DNA of 64,000 nt from Phlebotomus papatasi (taxonomy: Eukaryota > Arthropoda > Insecta > Diptera > Psychodidae), in assembly GCF_024763615.1 (NCBI RefSeq), contig NC_077223.1, positions 68,944,627 to 69,008,626 of the forward strand, read 5' to 3'. Under the pieces are notes generated by a model, which saw nothing but the letters and a program-made list of their open reading frames with translations, was not told where the DNA came from and searched no databases. The position numbers and the translations under genes were made by a program. Of the stretch, positions 34,373 through 45,272 are shown one piece after another. Numbering within the stretch: position 1 is the stretch's first letter; each line of letters begins with the position of its first letter.

Positions 34373-34655
34373 TGTAGAGCGTATGGCCCATTCGACAATT
34401 GTTAACCCAGTCGACGGCCAAACCCACCAATCCCAATCCTTCATTCCTATGACACACCCCACCAAACATCCCTAGGCGGGTGCTGAAGGTTGCTGGGGCT
34501 TTTGTTCATGTCAGCTGTCCCTGCACTTCAGTGAGTGAGCATCAGTCGCCGTGGACGGTTCACTCCAAGGAAGTTGAAAGATGGGTGGCACCTTCAGTTC
34601 CCCATTTTCCCTTAATAAGTTTATATTACTTCAGTGAGCCCCATCAGGGCTTACA
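34373..34655 (+). repeat. 3' LTR (283 bp)
   Basis: Identical by eye to 28839-29121, ending in ACA directly before the second ATAG at 34656-34659. Confidence 0.9.
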
Positions 34656-34658
34656 ATA

Positions 34659-34870
34659 GGGGAAACTGGGGCACCACCAAACACGGGGTACCACCAAACA
34701 CTGCGATTTTTTAATCAGATATTGGATATCAGAGGATAAGACCGATAGGAATTTATAGGCACTATAGGGATGCTTGTCCACTGAAGGAATGGTCGAGATA
34801 GTCCAAGTAGTTTAGAAATGAAAATTACTGTTTGGTGGTACCCCGTGTTTGGTGGTGCCCCAGTTTCCCC
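34659..34870. mobile_element. 212-bp MITE with GGGGAAACTGGGGC ends
   Basis: The left end GGGGAAACTGGGGCACCACC is mirrored by GGTGGTGCCCCAGTTTCCCC at the right. Pairing continues through two CACCAAACAC words for about 44 bp. TA flanks at 34657-34658 and 34871-34872. The LTR element inserted exactly at its left border: the ATAG duplication covers the MITE's TA and first G. Relatives: 26010-26142 and 46561-46782. Confidence 0.85.
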
Positions 34871-34872
34871 TA

Positions 34873-35868
34873 GAGCTTATACTTCGAATGCATCTAATTG
34901 TTAAAATATTCAGCCGTAACATACACAATTTGAAATAATGTAGTTTTCTCATATTTTTTCTATTTAGGGTAACTGTACCAATTTTCGGCATAGTTATATG
35001 CATGCACCAAAGTCTTAAGTTTGAAATGTAAGTTATTTAACATAAATTTGATTTTTTGTTACTTATTTTTAAACAAATGTTGCTTGGAGCCTTGTAGATA
35101 GTTTATCGTCATTGTTTCCTCTAAAATTATTCTCAATACATTTTAAAATGAATAAAAACACAGACATAGCTTTAGATAATATTTCGGTCACCTTGATTCT
35201 CATAGTGCCTTGCCTTTCTGAAATTCTTCTAAAATATTTTTCACACCATCTCATTCGTTGAAGCGGCATTTTTTGTTGTTTTGCATTGTATGAAATCTCT
35301 AGAGAGAATAAGAAAAATTAAAATTCACAGAAATTTGAGGAACAAAAGAAGTGATCGAAATTTCAAGCTGGCCGAAATTTGGTACAGATACCCTATAAGG
35401 TACAAAACTACCACATCAATATAATAAGAAAATTCTGTGAATTATCCAATAATTTAGCCGTCTGTCTGTAAACTTTGAGTACCGTACAGATAAAGAAGAA
35501 TTTTGTGATTTTAATTCTATCTTTTCTTGAAGAAAAAGTGATCAGAATATTATGCAAAACTTTTAAAACTATAGAACTTTTCATAAAAATACATTTAATT
35601 TAGAGTATTTCAAAAAACATAATTTTTAGGATTTTTTTCTTTGTATAAATTAATCAGTGCTAAAATTTTGTAATGAGAAACCATTTGGGTTGAATTTATA
35701 TCCGCGATTTATTTTGCTGATAAACATAGTTAATATAAAGAAAATTGAATAAAATTTAGAAAAATATCGTATTAAAAGAAGAATTTTTCTATCAAATGGT
35801 TGAAAATTCACTTAAAAAAATCCAATATACTATATAAAACTTTAGTTTTTCTTTAATCGATAGAACGG
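34873..35868. other. AT-rich noncoding stretch, nothing recognised
   Basis: Short minus frames (63-66 codons) without motifs; no repeat was seen. Confidence 0.4.
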
Positions 35869-36300
35869 ATCCCGATTGAATCCCAAAAGGTAAAATTCCA
35901 AACGCCAAAATCCCGAAAGCCAAACTCCCGAATGGGTCGAAATCTCGAAAAGCTAAAATCTTGAAAGCCTAAATCTCAAATAGCATAAAATTCCGAATTC
36001 CTAAAAGTGTCATAACCACTCTTACGATTGCACTCCTACTTGTTGTAGGCAAAGGGCATATTTTTTTGTTTTGGGAAATTATTCTACAGATATTATCCGC
36101 TGTATAATTTCATCTCTTTCAGGATTTTGGTCATTCACGGTTTTGGCTGAATATTTTATTTTTTTGAGATCTTGGTTTTCGGGATTTTTGCTTTCAGAAT
36201 TTTGGCGTTCGGGATTTTGGATATTCGGGATTTTGGCTTCGTAGATTTTAGCTTTCGAGATTTAGTCGTTCGTGATTTTGACTTTCCTTATTTTGGCTGT
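35869..36300. mobile_element. Fold-back element made of 14-15-bp words
   Basis: The left arm (35869-36004) repeats words like ATCCCGAAAGCCAAA. The right arm (36120-36300) repeats the complement, GGGATTTTGGCTTTC-like, about ten times with drift. The spacer between them is about 115 bp and unrelated. Each arm is a degenerate minisatellite in mirror orientation, as in Foldback-type transposons. No coding content. Confidence 0.7.
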
Positions 36301-37740
36301 TACCATATGAAAACTATCACCTAAGAATTGTTGTGAACATTGAATTTTTGGATTTACTCTTTCCAAATTTTCAAAGGCAATTATGTTTTTTATAAACTCC
36401 TAATTGACATTTATATTAATGCTGATTATATTTAATTATTTTTCTGCTCAAATTAAAGTAAGGGGAAGCGCGGTACTTTCAGAAGACTCACGCTTAGAAC
36501 AACCCCTATTGTCTAAAAAATTATAGACATCTACAATACACGAAAAGTTAATGAAAATTGATTTTTTTAAAAACTCCCACTTCCATTTTACAGGGCTTCC
36601 ACTCTCGATTTGTTTTAATTGCTTCTGACCACAATATTTCCCCCTTTATCGCTAAATTTGCGAGTATTCAATTTATATATCATTCAATATGTTACAAACA
36701 AATTTTGATTGATTTGCACTGAAATGGATTTTCGGGATTTAGAACTAAATTAACTGCAGCAATTGAATAGTTAAAACACAATAAATTGCTCAAACAATTT
36801 AAATACTATCATTAAATTTTGATTTAATTACTTTATTAAATTTACTAGTTTCATGCAGATTCATGTAAAAGAGCAATTTCTACCCTCCAGAAAAGTCCCA
36901 TGCCTTGAATTTTAGAGGTTAAACTTTTAATATGATTTTAATTGGAGAAATGAAACTTTTCAGATATTTTCTTGAGTAAAATTTTCACAAAATTCTCAAA
37001 GAATTTTTCCTAACCAAGATTCAGAAAGATTGATCTCCTCCTCAAACTTTCCTAACAATTTATACTCTAATTGAACATAATCGGTATTGCTGAAGATGTT
37101 GCGCAAATTTTAAGAACTCTTCAGATTATCTCTCTAGATCAGTGATTTTATAAACTTTCTAACATAATTTCGTACTACTCGTGTAACCTAAATCATCTCA
37201 CAGTTGGTTACAATGTTTTCTTTCAAATAGCGTTAATATGAGTTACAAGACTTTCCTTATTTTGAAATTTAACAAATTAAAGATTTCCTGTGAATTAAAA
37301 AATTCGGCTTGTGAAAATAATTAAAGCTTCCATAAAATTTCCATATTGAGTTCATTCCAGTGTTTTGGGGACATCTCTTTTGTCAGTGATGTCGAAAATT
37401 ATGGTGATTTTCACATCAGGTGCTAGAAGGAAAACTTTGTAGTTTGTGTGACAGTACAATTTGTATATAGAAAATAACAAAACTACCGCTTCAAAAGTTT
37501 TTTGTTTAGATTATATTGAGAATTTGCTCCAATTCCTCATCATTTTTAAAGTTTTTGATTTTTCACGTTTAAAAGAAAATAGTTGATTACTTTATAAACC
37601 TAAACAATGAAGACGTCAATTAGCCAATATGATGCCATTTTGCATATTTCTTGGTTGCAAATATTTATTTTATAACCAATAAGTTTTAGAATAAATATTG
37701 ATATTAAAAGTTCTATTATTCTATACTATAATTACGGCCG
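36301..37740. other. AT-rich noncoding stretch, nothing recognised
   Basis: No frame of note, terminal repeats or internal matches were found. Confidence 0.4.
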
Positions 37741-37812
37741 TTTTCAGTGGGGTGTTTGCTGGAGGTCGTTTGCAGGGGGTCGTTTGCGAGGGATCATGTA
37801 CACAGGGGTAGT
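37741..37812 (+). repeat. GGGGTCGTTTGC minisatellite, left block
   Basis: Five imperfect units of 13-15 bp (GGTCGTTTGCAGGG type), closing with GAGGGATCATGTACACAGGG. The same text closes the right block at 38500-38528. Confidence 0.7.
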
Positions 37813-38360
37813 TTATCCATTTAAGGAAGATTGGAACACCGGTGTCCCATAAGGAAAATATTTTTTCCTGACTACCTAAAGTTAATTTTTTCTTATGTCT
37901 GTACATAATTGTAAAGTAGAAGATTAAGGGAATCTGCAACATTTTTTGCAAGTGTTTAGCTATTTGCTATGTAGTAAATATTTAAGCTCAAAAATGGCGA
38001 ATTTTTAAATTCTCAAATTCATAATTGATTTTATTTTTTTTATACTTCCAATTTTTTTTAAGCAAAACCCTTTTGGCAATAAAAACTACAATATTACTTT
38101 TGGCAATAAAAACAAATATTACTCATACGTAATATTTTTCACTTAAACGAAAATTATTATTTATTGGTATTGTCAGAAAAATTACTTAAATTTTTGGGCT
38201 ATTTTTGTCCCTATCGTCCATAGAGGGGCAAAATACACCGAATCAGACTCTGTTGGACTTTCCAAGGTTAGATGTAAGACTTATCATTGATTATGTTTAC
38301 CAGTTAAATTTTTATCGTTGATTTTCAGTCCGTAAAAAGTGTCTCGTCGTTAAAGGGTTA
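37813..38360 (+). mobile_element. Repeat W, fuller copy
   Basis: The left arm (ATTTAAGGAAGATTGG, then ACACCGGTGTCCCATAAGG) corresponds to the termini of 210-343. The right part 38227-38358 matches 73-212 and ends TCGTCGTTAAAGGGTTA. Together they suggest a roughly 550-bp TTAA-type element inserted within the minisatellite. It is AT-rich with no frame of note. Confidence 0.5.
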
Positions 38361-38364
38361 TAAA

Positions 38365-38528
38365 GCGTCATTTTTAGTGGGCCGTTTACAGGGGATCGTT
38401 TACAGGAGTCTGTTTGCAAGGGGTCGTTTGCAAGGGATCGTTTTCAAATAATTATTGTTTGCAGATGGTCGTTTTTAGGGGGTTGTTTATAGGGGGTCGT
38501 TTGCGGGAGATCATGTACTGTGCAGGGT
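38365..38528 (+). repeat. GGGGTCGTTTGC minisatellite, right block
   Basis: About ten imperfect units (GGGGTCGTTTGCAAGG, GATGGTCGTTTTTAGG and similar). With 37741-37812 it looks like one array split by the W copy. Confidence 0.7.
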
Positions 38529-38859
38529 AACTATACTTGTTTCACATGGATTTCAGGAAAGCTAAAATTTGAAAATGTATTGCTGGATTTTTGCCTATTT
38601 GAAAAAAAAGGTCTTTTGACGTGCTTGATCTGACTTAAAAGGGGTCGAAATTCAAGAATTGGTCGGCCTTATATCTGCTATTCTGGTAAAGATTTTTACT
38701 TATTTTTTTTATTCGTACATCAACGCGAACTTTCAAGTAATGGTTCGAAAATGAAACTAATATTTATTAAATTCATTTTTTTTAACTGTTCATAAATGTC
38801 TAAAACATAAAGAAATTGTCTTTTACATTAACTTCTCCCCATTAGATTTTGTAGTAATC

Positions 38860-39140
38860 AAGCGCCTGGTAAGTTGGCCTTTTTATATGGAGCTATTTGA
38901 AGCCAATTCCTAAATTAATCTCGGACTCAGCTCCGAGGAAAAAATGTATTTAAACAAAAATTTAGTATATTTATCCCTCCATACGGAAAGGTATCTTATA
39001 ATACGGAAAAACTTCTCACTTTTTAAATATTTAGCATAACCGTAGCGAGTGCAAAAAAAAATCCCATATAAATTTAAATCGAAGTATGAGAAAGTGACTT
39101 CAAATTTCATGCAATTCGCCAGGGGGTTGGTAGTAATTTT
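38860..39140 (+). repeat. Dispersed repeat V, copy 1
   Basis: Matches 58265-58560: GGAGCTATTTGAAGCCAA, AGTATATTTATCCCTC, CGAGTGCAAAAAAAAATCCCA and GACTTCAAATTTCATGCAA all have counterparts in the same order. Divergence is high. No inverted ends or frame were seen. Class unknown. Confidence 0.6.
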
Positions 39141-39959
39141 TATTTGAAAAAGGCAATTCATTTAATATCCTGATGTTCAGGCTATTTGATCCCGAATAAA
39201 TCCTATGAATCATAGAAATCTCTGTTGAGAACAGTTTTAAAATGAGTCTTAGGCTAAATCCTTCACACACCGGGCTACAAGAGTGTAACCTCAGGATTTG
39301 TAATCATAACGACTTTGCTAGCCACAGTGCAGTGACAAAAGCTTGAAATGTGTTTACAAAGTGCGATTATCCTATCCTATATTCAAGCATGTGTGTTTTG
39401 TTCCCAAAGAGTTTTCTGCATCCCCCAAGCTCAGACGATAGAATATAGGAAGGGATTGTTTGTCGTGCAGATTCGCGTGCGTTCTCACAAGGAAAAGTTG
39501 ATGGCATTGAGAACTTCCGTTCTTATACCATACATGGGGGTATTAAAGTGATCTCCCCTTTTTGAGGAAAATTACACAAAAGAACCCTTGTCACAATATT
39601 TTTCGAATCAACAAAATCCTTCCTGTTTACCATGACTCAGGGAAGAATGTGTGAAGAAGCCTTTACCGCCACAACTGTGGCATAAAAATGGATTTCATGA
39701 TCATCAGAACTATGGATTATTATGGAAAGTTTGACGCACACGCATGTGGAAAATCGCTCAGGAAGTATTACAGGGACGTATAACGTATGTTTATTTATGA
39801 ATTATTTTGCGAAATTTATATTTTAATATATTTTCCATGGTGTTTGCACCATTTAATGCTACTTAAAAATAAATTACCTTGAAACAAATTGGTAGTATTA
39901 ACAAATAATTTTTTTTTTCAATATTGCGATTTTTATGTTTTACCAAATTTAGAAAAAAA
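39141..39959. other. Noncoding stretch, nothing recognised
   Basis: A 67-codon plus frame at 39348-39551 has no motif. The part 39240-39780 is fairly GC-balanced and may be unique host sequence. Confidence 0.4.
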
Positions 39960-40165
39960 CCTTAATAAGTTCAAAAGAAGAAATTTTACGTCTTGAAATT
40001 TTGAAATATTGGTTTCAAAATCTTGAAATCCACACGGTTCATGTCTAGAATTTCAAGATTCCAAGATATTTGGCAGATTTGACATCTATATCTTAATTTT
40101 TTTGATATCAGAATACCAAAATCTTGAAATTTTCTTGATCTTGATCTTAGTCTCAAAATTGAGGC
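39960..40165. repeat. Low-complexity CTTGAAATTT stretch
   Basis: CTTGAAATTTTGAAAT, AATCTTGAAATC, ATTTCAAGATTCCAAGAT and CTTGATCTTGATCTTAG recur in both orientations. It looks like a degenerate short-word repeat with partial fold-back. The 60-codon minus frame is a product of this. Confidence 0.5.
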
Positions 40166-40634
40166 CATTATTTCAGTTTAATTGTATGATTAGCGGTACG
40201 ATTCTTACATTGCTTGAAATAAGAGATAAAAACGATAAATTATGAATTTTATTTTCTACACAAAAAAAAAGTTTTTTTTTATTATGAAATTCGAATATTA
40301 CGAAAGGAAATGATATAGTAGCCAAACGGTACGACGTTACCTTGTGATTTACTATTACCTCTTCATATCAGCATAAGCTCTAAAGCGATCTTCAGATTAA
40401 AGATTTAACCCAGTTCTCAGTGGTCGCAAAATTATAAATAGCAACTATTTTTATTGTCTTTTTTAGAATTCAGTAGATCATATACCCTTACTTGTTAAAT
40501 CTTGTTATAATAGTTTCCCAAAAAATTTGATAGATAAGAAATTGGAGCAGTTACGCCAGGTCTAAACATTCGGTCTGAGGCCCGTATAATACAAGTTTCC
40601 AATTAATACTTGTGGATGAAACTTAACGTCTAAT

Positions 40635-40771
40635 GGCGTCTACACTCTAATAGAAATTTCTTTAAAAAAATCCTTTTTAAAGAAAATTTCCCCTATCCTT
40701 GTAGGCAGAAACGTCAGAATTTTTTAAAAATGGCCATTTTTGACGAAAATTTCTACCAGTGTGTAGACACC
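40635..40771. mobile_element. 137-bp MITE with GTCTACAC ends
   Basis: GGCGTCTACACTCTAATAGA at the left mirrors TCTACCAGTGTGTAGACACC at the right, followed by mirrored GAAATTT words. The target duplication is unclear (TAAT on the left, ATAA on the right). Confidence 0.65.
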
Positions 40772-41166
40772 ATAAGGCATAGTATTAAAAGATCGGGTTT
40801 CTCCACGGGGTTTAACTAATAATATAATAATTTATTCAAACTATTTATATTTATTTCACTGTTTGAATGATTACACTCACTGTATAAATTTTTTATATAT
40901 TTTTTTTTACTTAGGATTGTATATTACGGGTTTATCGGATTCTTAAAACTTACCGCAACTGCTTATTGTTTAGAAATTCGGCATACTTGTGGAAACTGGA
41001 CTAAACGTCTAGTTTAAAGATCATTTTGTACTTGTTTGTACTAGAGGTTTGTGAAGGCAAATTCTTCGTCATTTCAGATTTTTCAAAGTTGAATTTAATC
41101 CATTCTTCGGGGTTAGTTTCGCAACTGTTTGAATCAAGGTCAACGTTATTTGAATGATATTGTGTA

Positions 41167-41414
41167 CTGAGAAAAAAAGAGGGTGCGATTAACTGTTTTT
41201 GCACATAACTTTAACACTTTTTAGGAGTAAAAATTTATCAACATTTTTTAATGTTAATTTTACACCTTTTCAAGGGTAAAATTAACATGAAAAATGATAA
41301 CTTTAACCCCTAATACACCTAAAAAGCATAATATTTACACAGATTTAGGATCAATATTGCAGGGTTAAATAAACATTTCCGGAATCTTATTTTAACTTTT
41401 TCGGATTTCTCTCA
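41167..41414 (-). mobile_element. CACTGA MITE, copy 3 of 4
   Basis: Reverse-oriented relative of 16283-16534, with mirrored ACTTTAACACTTTTTAGG and TACACCTTTTCAAGGGTAAA words. Ends read CTGAGAAAAAAAGAG and TTTCTCTCAG with TA on both sides, so the outer CA seems lost or overlaps the TA. The 67-codon minus frame at 41001-41204 only overlaps its left end. Confidence 0.75.
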
Positions 41415-43389
41415 GTAAGAAAATGATTTAAAAAAGAATTTTAAATCCTTAAAAGTAAACTTCAGATAAATGACACATACGCCTCTGTGATTTTAGATGA
41501 GCGTTATAATACCTATTTTGGGGTGCAAAAGATCCTTTTCTCTGGTCCTCACACTCACCTAAAATGATTTACCAGCATTATCGAATGCGGTATACAACAC
41601 ACGGGCAATTTTTTCCCCATTTGCAAATTACGTTCAACCAGAAATATACATAAGCGAATTTATATTGTATATATTTTTCAGGTACCCTCCTGTATGCGTG
41701 CATCACTTTGAAATCAATGCCAAAATCCCAATGTTACTAATGATTCCCTAATTGTGTTGAGCCTCTCGCCATCGTTTTCCATGCATATTATAATGTAATT
41801 TCGGGATTCGATACTCATTAGACGCGATTCAGCGCATCGTGGGATTTTAAGGGGGAGAGAAATGGGGATGATATACCAATCCCAAAATCTCTCCTACCAA
41901 CTTCTCATACTACCATCACTCATGATGACAGAGACTTGGTGGATTCTTTCTAATGCAAAATACTGCAAAATTGAATTGCTTGACATCTTCAAACTCGTGA
42001 CGAATTTTCATGCATAAATTCATACCACGACATTGTTTCTGCTAATTGCAAACATACTCCTCGACCCAACAATACCGGGTTATCTCTGAATCTGTGAGGA
42101 GGGACTAGGGTGAAAAGAAACGAAAATTGTGGCATTGGTGATCCAAAGAGTGAGGGTTATCTTGGGAGATGGCTGTGCACGTGGATTATGAGAGCTTCAT
42201 CAAAATGTATTTATGCAAATCATTTTCCATACTGTTGTTGTTTACAGCACATTCAAGATAGATTTCCTGTCTTGTTTTCCCAACCGCCAAGTATCTTCAT
42301 CTTGTGAAACTTTCACCATATACACCGTAGCTTTAGTAATGACGCCCGTAAATTAATTTGTTTTTCACTTTTCTCCCATCCCAGACTACGAAATAGACCA
42401 TGTGCTAAATGGAGGGATGGATCAATAGACTCTGAAAAAAATTTACTACAAGCATCCGGAAAAAAATGAGAATAGTTACTTAAAAGACTTTTATATAGAC
42501 CAAAAAGACTGTATACTACCATTGCTATCGATATTATTAATGTAAGTTTCAAGTCATTTTTATATTTACTCCGATCATTTAATAAATAATTAAGATTTAA
42601 ATAATACGTTAACTGAGACAAGAGTGGCTCAATTATTCTTAATGGGTTCTGAGGCCTGAGTCTTGAATTAGGCCAAAACCTGGATTTGGTCTTGGCTGTA
42701 ACACCGGCTAAGTGAGAGAAAAAAGTTAAAGTAAAAAAAATCAAAACGACGTTTTATTTAACGGTTTGCACAGCTGACTTACAGGGTAAGGGCTCATAAT
42801 TTCGTACAGTTTCTTATTTTGGACACTTTCACCAGACAGATTGACCAGTGAGGTGATAGTCCTTATTTAGGACCTGTGTTTTTCTCTCGAAATTTCGTGA
42901 AGTTTTAGCTTTTGTGATGACTAGGCTGTATAAATTCCTGGAGAAACAAAAGAGCGTCATCTCTACGAACGATATGTAGTAAGAAAAGCCTTAAAAGGCT
43001 CCCGGAAAGGCCAGGAAATGAGCGCATCTGCGAGTACTTGGATTATCGAAGTCAACTCACTTTAATGAATGATATGGAAAGTTTCCGGGCTTCTTGTGAC
43101 ATTCCACTGTTCCCTTACATGAACAGGAAGAGGACTTAGTAAGATTGGTTCATAAAATGAAGAACAATCGGCATCCTGTTGAGGCGGATTAACTGTCCAA
43201 ATTTACAGCCAAGTTGTCCAAAATTCGAGTCAAATTCACCTCTACATATCAATTCATTTTTAAATGTATAAAACTAACAACATAAAACTAACAAAGACAA
43301 TAAGCCCTTGCCAAGTTTTTAAACAACCCTTCTGAAAAGAGTTACAAAAAAGTCAATTAAAATTTCGAATTTTTCTAATAAGGTTTCAT
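41415..43389. other. Unique block with a POU octamer
   Basis: A relatively GC-balanced block with no repeats detected. The perfect octamer ATGCAAAT lies at 42213-42220. A 143-codon minus frame (42313-42744) has no recognised domain, and its Leu/Ser/Lys-rich composition does not persuade me it is coding. It may hold conserved regulatory DNA; comparison with a related species would show this. Confidence 0.4.
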
Positions 43390-43463
43390 GGTAGGAACGT
43401 TCGATTCTTTAACGGTGTGAGACTTTTAGCTTGACTATCACAGTTCTGAGTTCGAATCCTACC
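43390..43463 (+). pseudogene. tRNA-like 74-nt sequence (weak)
   Basis: GGTAGGA at 43390-43396 pairs fully with TCCTACC at 43457-43463, and AGTTCGAATCC just before the 3' strand is a near-consensus B box. The T stem does not pair well and the D and anticodon arms are not convincing. It could be a tRNA pseudogene, a SINE head or chance. Confidence 0.25.
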
Positions 43464-43952
43464 CGGTACAAAAGATTCAAGCGTCCTAAGGGGCATTGAT
43501 CACGATGTTAAATGAATTTAAAAAACTGTAAACTTAGATATTAACCAAAATAGTCCGGGTACATCGAATTAAATAAATAATAAAATATTTCTTAATAAAG
43601 AAACGTAATTTTACCTCATTCTTAGACAATATCGTGAATTAATTTTTCTAGAGGATTTTGTCAAATTTATTTAAAAGTGAAATTTCATACAGTGACGCAA
43701 TGCATTGAAGTTCTTGATTTTAAAGAATTGTTTTTAAATAGTTTTAAAGCGCAAATCTCAAATTCAAAATTTATGTTTTCATATTGCCAATTCGTTAAGA
43801 AGTTATTCACAAAAGAGTATGTGTTTTTAAAACCAAATCTTAAAAAGAAACTTAGTCTGTTTTTCCAAAAATTACGGACTGAGCATTTCCCGCAAATGGA
43901 GTGCGAAGATGAAGTTATCTGATGTAACTACTCCTTACTAGGTTTTTTTGTA

Positions 43953-45272
43953 GGGGAGATTGGGGCAAAGAGTCACAAAAATGATTTTTTTTTCCAGCAA
44001 CCCGTGCCCCAGAAATTTCTAATTAGCGTACTTTTATAGAAAATTTACCGCTCTACAACTTAGTGAAAGTTATTTTCCTCTGTTTTGTAAGAAAATACAT
44101 TTATCGAGCTGTTTCCTTAAAGGTAATTTTGTGACCATTATCAAAAATGCTGGGGCAAATAGTACCAGGCATGGGATATTATTACAATTTGATTTGTTTT
44201 ATTACGAACTTTTGTAAATTTAAAAAAAAAACCTAGATAACATATTTTCATAGGAATTTTGTCCATCTGCACCTTTGTAAAACAGGGTTTTCTCTATCTG
44301 TACTAGAAAAGCTCTTTTAACCCTCTAACGGTGTTTTCTTTAATATGCGAAAAAAGTTCTAAAACAATGTTTTCTAGGATAATTATGATCCAATAAAGTC
44401 GAAAAAACCATCCATTCTGCATTATCTCTTTTAGTTTAGGCGCTCACTGGTGAGAAAATATAAAAATTTTTTGAAACTCTTTTTGCTTCTAAAATTCACA
44501 TTTTTAGTTTTTTCAAATTTTTTAAATAATATATACAAAGTAGAATGACATATCTTTCAGTAAAAAATAAATTTATTTTAGTCAGATAACTTTAAGTCGG
44601 TATTTTTATGGAAATTGGAAATGAGTTTTTTTGCACAAATATTTTTTGTTGCTTTTTCTCTGACTTGTCACACAAAACTGGGAATAGCAACAAAACGAAG
44701 AGCCAAAATGAGTTCAAACTTTCAAGAGATGTTTATCAGACTCTTATCGAGGAAACTGTAGCACTTTTAATTAAATAAAACCTTTATTGTCGCTGTAAAT
44801 GTTATTTTTGTGAAGACCGCCTGGAAGCGGTCTTACCCGTTAGAGGGTTAAAGCTAATTTAAAAAAAAAAACACAAAATACTGCAAATCTTTTGACCAAT
44901 GCAAACAACAAGCGGCGATACATGGTAATAACGTTTCTTTTCGCCGTGAGACATCAGAAATTGCATCGGTTTTTCTTACTTTTTGCTCCATTTGTTTTGT
45001 TACTTTTTACCCCAAGTGGTTATTTTTAATAAAAGAAATTTCTCAAGATAAGAATCATTGTAAAATTCTTAAATAGAATTCTTAAATATAATTCCTAAAA
45101 ATTTCAATATTTTTATTCTCTAAATTCCTTGTTCGAATTCTAAGAAACTTACGACATTGAAGAAGGTCAACGGAGGCTATTTGTGGAAAAAATTTTAAGT
45201 TGCTATCTTTTCTATCTTTGATGACATTGAATTTTGAAATTATCGATTTGTGACTTTTTGCCCCAGTCTCCG
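43953..45272 (+). mobile_element. 1.3-kb TA-flanked element B
   Basis: Relative of element A at 15642. The left end GGGGAGATTGGGGCAAAGAG follows TA (43951-43952). The right end GACTTTTTGCCCCAGTCTCC lies just before GATA. Termini pair over about 28 bp. Shared interior words include AGAAATTTCTAATTAGCGT and GCCGTGAGACATCAGAA. It carries a nested TTAA-flanked element. No transposase is recognised. Confidence 0.7.
44321..44847. mobile_element. 527-bp piggyBac-like MITE nested in B
   Basis: TTAA (44317-44320) then CCCTCTAACGGTG at the left; CCCGTTAGAGGG then TTAA (44848-44851) at the right. TTAA duplication with CCC...GGG ends is the piggyBac signature. A GACCGC...GCGGTC hairpin lies just inside the right end (near 44815-44832). 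Element A lacks this insertion. No frame of note. Confidence 0.75.

Larger units (their letters stand above)
28839..34655 (+). mobile_element. Complete 5.8-kb LTR retrotransposon without recognisable genes (LARD-like)
   Basis: Two 283-bp direct terminal repeats, identical by eye, bound a 5.25-kb interior. Ends are TGT...ACA and the target duplication is ATAG. Identical LTRs imply a recent insertion, because both are copied from one template. Yet the longest interior frames are about 100 codons, apart from the tandem repeat, and I find no gag, protease, RT or integrase. A primer-site-like segment follows the left LTR. No purine tract is evident before the right LTR. The plus strand of the interior is A-rich, as often seen for the sense strand of retroelements. 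It is most likely a nonautonomous LARD-type element mobilised in trans. A badly scrambled autonomous element with gene-converted LTRs is the alternative. Confidence 0.75.

Noticed and set aside
42313..42744. 143-codon minus-strand frame with hydrophobic stretches
   Set aside because: No family resemblance and no splice or transcript evidence. Length is compatible with chance in 64 kb.
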